Origin: Bog-473 sp963751335
GTDB taxonomy: Bacteria; Actinomycetota; Acidimicrobiia; Acidimicrobiales; RAAP-2
Length of the DNA: 64,000 bases
Assembly (NCBI GenBank): GCA_963751335.1
Contig: CAVVUB010000008.1
Location: 248,001 to 312,000 of the forward strand
Direction: 5' to 3'
Every line of letters begins with the position of its first letter. Position 1 is the first letter of the stretch. Of the stretch, positions 59,743-64,000 are shown piece after piece. The position numbers and the translations under genes were made by a program. The notes beneath the pieces are model-generated. The model did no database searches. It was given only the letters and a program-made list of their open reading frames with translations, and was not told the origin of the DNA.

Positions 59743-60411
59743 TCAGTCGCTCAGGTGCGCGATGTCGTTGTAGCCGCGCAGGACCCAGCGCTCATCGGTC
59801 ACGACCAGCTTGGAGATGGACGCGTTGTTCGCCCCGAGGAGGGCGAACGGCGCGGAGTCCGTGGCTTGCGCCAGGAGCTCGCCGATGGCCGCCCCGTGGC
59901 TGAACACCACCACCAGACCGCCCGGGTGGGCCGCCACGATGCGCTCGACGGCGCGGCGCAGGCGCCCGCCGAAGACCTCGCGTGACTCGGCACCGGGCAC
60001 CAGGTCCCAGCGTTGCTCGCGCATGACGTCGCGCAGGATGGGATCGTCGTCGGCCGCCTTCTGGCGCAGCAGCCCGCCCTCCCACTCACCGAGGTACACC
60101 TCGCGCAGATCCGCGTCCACCACGGGCACGTGGCCGGTGCGCGCCACGAGGGGAGCCGCCGTCTGCGCGGTCCGGCGCAACGTGCTCACGTAGATGGCGT
60201 CGAAGGGCACCGAAGCCAGGCGCAGCGCCACCAGTTCGGCCTGGTGCTGGCCGACCTCGGAGAGCGGCGGGTCGCCCTGGCCCTCGACCAGCTCGAAGGT
60301 CTCGCCCTCGAGCGCGTCGGCCGACGCCCCGTGGCGCACGAGGAGCAGCTCGGTGGAACCGGGTGGTCCCACGTAGGGGCGCTGACTGAACGATCGCGGC
60401 GGCGTGGTCAC
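59743..60411 (-). CDS. Histidine phosphatase family protein
   Basis: A 222-residue phosphoglycerate-mutase-like phosphatase. The phosphohistidine motif LLLVRHGAS has R26 and H27, PLSEVGQHQAELVALRL and YVSTLRRTAQTAAPL give the second Arg, and VVVFSHGAAIGELL the second His. The typical Glu is in REVYLGEWEGG. GTG start. Substrate unknown; cobalamin-pathway or general small-molecule phosphatase roles are possible. Confidence 0.88.
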   Translation of the reverse strand: MTTPPRSFSQRPYVGPPGSTELLLVRHGASADALEGETFELVEGQGDPPLSEVGQHQAELVALRLASVPFDAIYVSTLRRTAQTAAPLVARTGHVPVVDADLREVYLGEWEGGLLRQKAADDDPILRDVMREQRWDLVPGAESREVFGGRLRRAVERIVAAHPGGLVVVFSHGAAIGELLAQATDSAPFALLGANNASISKLVVTDERWVLRGYNDIAHLSD

Positions 60412-60432
60412 GGACGCCGAGTGTACGGACGC

Positions 60433-61125
60433 TCAGCGGGCGCGGGGCAGCTCCGGCGGCTCGTCGGTGTCCTCGACCACCTCGGCGTCGATCACGTTCG
60501 GATCGCCATGCTCGACACGCTCGCCGTTGTGTCCTGCGTCGCCCCAGCCGGCCGGTCCCGCCGGGCCACCGGGGCCGGTGCGGAACGTGGCGAAGAAGGC
60601 TCCGGGACCTTGGCTGAAGTTCATCTGGAAGGGGCTGGCGGCCGGGGGGCCGAGCTGGGCCCACAGCGGCTGGGCCCGCCGGTGCACCACCGCCGTCTGC
60701 ACGCCGAGGGTGAGCCCGAGGTAGAGGAGGAAGCTCGAGGCCTCGAGGCCCGACCCGTCGTGGGCGTGGGCGCCGAAGGCGTCACCGGCGAAGTGCACGG
60801 CCAAGGAGAGCAACCAGAGCACCATCGTCACCGCCGTGCCCTGGCGCAGCACCCATTGGCCCGCCGTCCAGATGTGCACGGTCAGGCCGCGCACAATGCC
60901 CAGGCCGACGGCGCCGATCAGCAGCGTGCCGAGCACCCAGGCCCAGGCCGACCCGGCGATGTGGTGATGGCCGTTGGCGTAGCCCACCAGTTCGAACAGG
61001 CCGATGACGCCGATGATGACCGGCAGCCCCAAGCGGATGACGCGGGGCACCGGACGGACGGCGACCTGGCGCAGGAGCACCAGGATCAGGAGGACGGCCC
61101 CGATGAAGACGGAGAAAGCGGACAT
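60433..61125 (-). CDS. Hypothetical membrane protein
   Basis: A 230-residue protein with about six hydrophobic segments in the first 150 residues (FSVFIGAVLLILVLLRQVAV, LGLPVIIGVIGLFELVGYA, WAWVLGTLLIGAVGLGIVRG, TAVTMVLWLLSLAVHFAGDA). GHHHIAGSAWAW and AVHFAGDAFG supply conserved-looking His residues. The C-terminal 80 residues are Gly/Pro/Glu-rich and cytoplasmic. It may belong to the CcdC/DUF1453-type group, but I am not sure. Located 21 bases upstream of the histidine phosphatase gene on the same strand. Confidence 0.65.
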   Translation of the reverse strand: MSAFSVFIGAVLLILVLLRQVAVRPVPRVIRLGLPVIIGVIGLFELVGYANGHHHIAGSAWAWVLGTLLIGAVGLGIVRGLTVHIWTAGQWVLRQGTAVTMVLWLLSLAVHFAGDAFGAHAHDGSGLEASSFLLYLGLTLGVQTAVVHRRAQPLWAQLGPPAASPFQMNFSQGPGAFFATFRTGPGGPAGPAGWGDAGHNGERVEHGDPNVIDAEVVEDTDEPPELPRAR

Positions 61126-61154
61126 CTCCGTTCCACCCTACGGCCGCGGGTACC

Positions 61155-62138
61155 TCAGTGGTTCAGCAGGGGCCCCACCTCGGCCCCGAAGCGGGCCGTC
61201 TGGTCGCAGTACTCCTCGGCCGAGCGGGCCATGAAACGCACCTGGAGGTGGTTCACCCCGACGGCCACCAGCTCGCGCAGCGAGGTCGCCACCTCGTCGG
61301 CCCCGCCGCTGATCACCCAGGCCGGCAGGTCCCAGCCCGATCCCCCCGACGTCAGGTAGATGGGCTCGACGATGGTCCCGATGTCGAGTGGCGCCCCGCC
61401 CCGCAACTCGTCGCGCAGCGCCCGGAGCCGGCCGATCTGTTCGGGCAGGTCGCGCCGGCGCGTGCCCTGAGGCAGCCACCCGTCGCCGAACGCGGCGGTG
61501 CGGCGGAGGGCGGCCGGCGAGGATCCGCCGATCCAGATGGGCGGCCGCGGCGAGCGGACCGGGCGCGGGGCCAGACCCATGTCCCGGGCCGCAAAGCGCG
61601 GTCCGGGCAGCACCGGGAATTCGTCGGTGAAGCAGCGGGCCAGCGCGGAGACGGCCTCGTCGGTGTGGCGGCCCCGCTCGTCGAAGTCGCCGGTGAAGAG
61701 CTCGTACTCCTCGGGCACGTGACCGGCGCCCACCCCGACGAGGAGGCGGCCACCCGAGAGCAGGTCGATGGTCGAGAGCTCCTTGGCGGCGCGCAACGGG
61801 TGGCGCTGGGCCAGGATCAGCACGTGCGAGAGCAGGTGGGTGCGCGTCGTCTGGGCGGCCAACCAGGCCAGGGTGGCCGTGGTGTCGTACCAGATGGTGC
61901 CCATCGCATCGGCCAGGCGGCGGGGGATGGCGGTGTGGTCGCAGACGCCGATGTAGAAGAAGCCCGCGTCGTCCGCGGCGCGGGCGATGCGGGCCAGCTC
62001 GTCAGGCCCCGAGTCCTTCTCCCAGTCGGCCACGTAGAGCGTGGACTGCGACTGGATGGGCAGTTGCATGCCGTAGGCGACGGTGCCGTCGGGCACGGCG
62101 CGCACCACGTCGGTGGGAATCAGGGAGAGATCGGTCAT
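61155..62138 (-). CDS. LLM-class flavin/F420-dependent oxidoreductase
   Basis: A 327-residue TIM-barrel of the luciferase-like family. AYGMQLPIQSQSTLY at the N terminus, FFYIGVCDHTAIPRRL, TTRTHLLSHVLILAQRHPL, LDLLSGGRLLVGVGAGHV-type sequence (IDLLSGGRLLVGVGAGHVPEE) and IWIGGSSPAALRRTAAFGDGW are signatures of actinobacterial F420-dependent LLM enzymes. F420 use is inferred from family. ATG with GGAGAGA... region upstream. Upstream gene on the minus strand encodes an acyl-CoA dehydrogenase. Confidence 0.88.
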   Translation of the reverse strand: MTDLSLIPTDVVRAVPDGTVAYGMQLPIQSQSTLYVADWEKDSGPDELARIARAADDAGFFYIGVCDHTAIPRRLADAMGTIWYDTTATLAWLAAQTTRTHLLSHVLILAQRHPLRAAKELSTIDLLSGGRLLVGVGAGHVPEEYELFTGDFDERGRHTDEAVSALARCFTDEFPVLPGPRFAARDMGLAPRPVRSPRPPIWIGGSSPAALRRTAAFGDGWLPQGTRRRDLPEQIGRLRALRDELRGGAPLDIGTIVEPIYLTSGGSGWDLPAWVISGGADEVATSLRELVAVGVNHLQVRFMARSAEEYCDQTARFGAEVGPLLNH

Positions 62139-62176
62139 GACGTGGCCTCCGTTCGGCTGCTGCGACCCATCCTGGG

Positions 62177-63187
62177 TCAGGCGTAGACGCTCAGGCCGGC
62201 CGCCCGCTCGGCCGGCGTACCGAACGTCGTGGCCAGCACGTGCGACCGCTTGAGGTGCAGATGGAGCGGCACCTCCCAGGTGAAGCCCATGCCCCCGTGC
62301 ACCTGAATGGCGGCCCGGGCGTTGGCGATGGCCGCCTCGTCGGCGACCACCTTGGCCCCCGAGACGCTGCGCTCGAGCACTTGACCCGGCGTGCAGCCGA
62401 CCACATCGGCCTCCGCGGTGGCCACGTCCGGCGCGTCGGCCAGGCACGCGGCGGCGTGGACCGCGGCCCGGGCCACCTCGGCCCGCACCAGCATGTCGGC
62501 GCACATGTGCTTGATGACTTGGAAGCTCCCGATCGGCTTGCCGAATTGGTGCCGCTCCTTGGCGTAGGCCACGGCGAGGTCGAGCACCGCGGCGGCGTGA
62601 CCGACTTGGAGCGCAGCGGTGAGCAGGGTGCCGGTGCGCCACAGGTCGCCACCGTCGTCGGCCAGGGCGCCACCGAAGGGCAGCGTGTCGAGCCGCCACA
62701 TCGGGGTGAGCGGATCCAGGGCCTGGGCCAGGTGGGGTGCCCCACCGCTGGGCGCCGGGGCCAGCAGCTGGGGCGGCCCGTCGGCGGCGAGGACGAGCAG
62801 GGCATCGAGGGAGCCCAGGTGTTCGACCAGGACCGGGCCGGGCCGGGCCGCACAAAGGGTGCCGACCTGGATCCTCCCCTCGGCCGCCCCGTCGACCGCG
62901 CCGGACACCGCGGCGAGGAAGGTCCCGACGAGCGGGCCGGGCACGAGGGCCCGGCCCAGCTCTTCGAAGACGACGGAGGCGTCGGCCAGACCCAGGCCGG
63001 TGCCGTCGGGCTCGGGCAGGGTGAGGGAGAAGACCCCGGTCTCGCCGAGGGCGAGCCAGTCGGCCGCCTCGGCCACACGCTCGGCACCCTCACGGGTCCG
63101 CAGGCGCTCGAGGGGGAGTCGCCCGGCCACCAGCGAGCGAATGCCCCCAGCGAGTTCGCGCTGGTCGTCACTGACGCGAAAATCCAT
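62177..63187 (-). CDS. Acyl-CoA dehydrogenase family protein
   Basis: A 336-residue short-form acyl-CoA dehydrogenase. The C-terminal domain shows YAKERHQFGKPIGSFQVIKH and QVHGGMGFTWEVPLHLHLKR, hallmarks of FadE. The middle domain is reduced, as in the smaller subunit of heteromeric FadE pairs of steroid degradation. The catalytic Glu of homotetrameric enzymes is not obvious. The ATG shares one base with the TGA of the upstream acyl-CoA dehydrogenase gene, so the two are likely subunits of one enzyme. Confidence 0.88.
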   Translation of the reverse strand: MDFRVSDDQRELAGGIRSLVAGRLPLERLRTREGAERVAEAADWLALGETGVFSLTLPEPDGTGLGLADASVVFEELGRALVPGPLVGTFLAAVSGAVDGAAEGRIQVGTLCAARPGPVLVEHLGSLDALLVLAADGPPQLLAPAPSGGAPHLAQALDPLTPMWRLDTLPFGGALADDGGDLWRTGTLLTAALQVGHAAAVLDLAVAYAKERHQFGKPIGSFQVIKHMCADMLVRAEVARAAVHAAACLADAPDVATAEADVVGCTPGQVLERSVSGAKVVADEAAIANARAAIQVHGGMGFTWEVPLHLHLKRSHVLATTFGTPAERAAGLSVYA

Positions 63188-64000
63188 CAGCGCACCCTGG
63201 GCAGGCCGAGGATGCGCTCGGCCACGATGTTGCGTTGCACCTGCGACGTGCCCGCCGCGATGGTCAACGAGATCGACTTGAACCAGTTGTGCACGTGTTC
63301 CGCGTTGTCGAGCGGGTGGCCGTCGAGCCCGACGAGCGGGTCGGCGCAGAGCGCGGCGCGGTCGAGCACCTCCATGCCGAGGTCGCCGAGCGCCTGCGCG
63401 TGTTCGGAGAAGGAGAGCTTGAACACGGAGCCGCCGATGCCCGGAACGCCGGTCTGGGCCGCCTCCGAGACGTTGCGCTTGGTCAGGGCCCACAGCGCGT
63501 CGAACGCGGCCACCAGGTGCCCGAAGCGCCGGGCCAGCCCTTCGTCGCCGAGCAGCCCGAGCCGGTCGGCCACGGCGCGGAGGTCTCCGAGCAGGCGCAT
63601 GCACTCGAGCAACTCGCCCACGAAGGCCGTGCCGCGCTCGAAGGACAGGGTGACCATGGTGACCCGCCACCCGTCGTTCTCGTCGCCCACCCGGTTGGCC
63701 ACCGGGATGCGTACCTCGTTGAGGAAGAGTTCGGCGAACTCCGTCGTTCCTTCCATGGTGCGCAGGGGACGGATCTCGATCCCGGGCGAGTCCATGGGCA
63801 GGATCAGCCAGGTGATGCCGCGGTTGCCCTGGTCACCCGTGCGCACCAACAACTCGCAGAAGTCCGCCACCTCGGCGTGCGAGGTCCAGATCTTCGACCC
63901 CGTCACCACGTAGTCGTCCCCGTCGCGCACGGCCCGGGTGCGCAGCGAGGCCAGGTCGCTCCCGGCGTCGGGCTCGCTGAAGCCCTGGCACCACACCTCC
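63187..64000 (-). CDS. Acyl-CoA dehydrogenase, larger subunit of a FadE pair (5' end cut by window)
   Basis: The visible part, about 271 codons, is the C-terminal two thirds: WCQGFSEPDAGSDLASLRTRAVRDG is the FAD/substrate block, VTGSKIWTSHA and VRIPVANRVGDENDGW follow, and AAGTSQVQRNIVAERILGLPR ends the protein. This is the FadE type that pairs with the following gene (alpha2beta2 type known for steroid side-chain and other CoA thioesters). The start lies outside the window beyond base 64000. Confidence 0.9.
   Translation of the reverse strand, partial: EVWCQGFSEPDAGSDLASLRTRAVRDGDDYVVTGSKIWTSHAEVADFCELLVRTGDQGNRGITWLILPMDSPGIEIRPLRTMEGTTEFAELFLNEVRIPVANRVGDENDGWRVTMVTLSFERGTAFVGELLECMRLLGDLRAVADRLGLLGDEGLARRFGHLVAAFDALWALTKRNVSEAAQTGVPGIGGSVFKLSFSEHAQALGDLGMEVLDRAALCADPLVGLDGHPLDNAEHVHNWFKSISLTIAAGTSQVQRNIVAERILGLPRVR

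Overview
The window looks like a chromosomal stretch of a high-GC actinobacterium, most likely from the Acidimicrobiia or a related deep lineage. The reasons are the very high GC content, many GTG starts with 1-8 bp gene overlaps, an actinobacterial bcc-aa3 respiratory supercomplex, a mycofactocin locus, a heme operon of the coproporphyrin-dependent type, an F420-type LLM oxidoreductase, a KstR-like repressor and -10 boxes lying only 6-8 bases upstream of start codons (leaderless transcripts). This is inference from gene content; no rRNA, tRNA or phylogenetic marker was compared.

Layout. 1-10.4 kb: end of nuoN, an MprF-type lipid aminoacyl transferase with a degenerate phosphoesterase half, a HAD phosphatase, then a minus-strand operon ybjQ-hemE-cpfC-cgoX-lnt. 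10.4-18 kb: a HelD-type RNA polymerase motor ATPase and the ctaE-qcrC-qcrA-qcrB operon. 18-22.9 kb: two SDRs, a cyclase fused to a YHS-like metal domain, an ArsR-AHSA1 regulator with its own operator and a VOC protein, and an MFS exporter. 22.7-26.1 kb: ctaC-ctaD-ctaF, completing the oxidase. 26-38 kb: an alkylsulfatase-like hydrolase, tatA, small membrane proteins, a crotonase, a GH1 glycosidase, DedA, an alpha/beta hydrolase with a triplicated stop-codon segment, a D-aminoacylase-type amidohydrolase and an ABC exporter with a frameshifted ATPase.

38-48.3 kb: two TetR regulators, a cyclase-family hydrolase and a rearranged mycofactocin locus: an NDMA-type alcohol dehydrogenase, mftD, a methyltransferase, mftF, then mftA-mftB-mftC-mftE with an SDR and a UBP zinc-finger gene. 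The precursor peptide ends in the diagnostic IDGMCGVY. MftB/MftC/MftE/MftD/MftF would make the glycosylated redox cofactor, and the dehydrogenases are its probable clients.

48.3-54.5 kb looks accessory and less GC-rich: DinB, a phosphate transporter with a possible PHO-box array, a damaged GFA gene, an APH-type kinase, an SDR, and a wHTH/membrane pair behind a 17-bp perfect inverted repeat. 54.5-64 kb: a PLP lyase of the sphingosine-phosphate-lyase type, a TauD dioxygenase (frameshifted), an aldehyde dehydrogenase, a secreted protein, a histidine phosphatase, an LLM oxidoreductase and two acyl-CoA dehydrogenases, the last cut by the window end.

Six genes carry apparent single-base indels (ctaF, the ABC ATPase, mftB, the UBP gene, GFA twice, tauD). 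Their spread over core and accessory genes suggests residual sequencing errors at least as much as true pseudogenes. No CRISPR array, insertion sequence, tRNA or rRNA was recognised.
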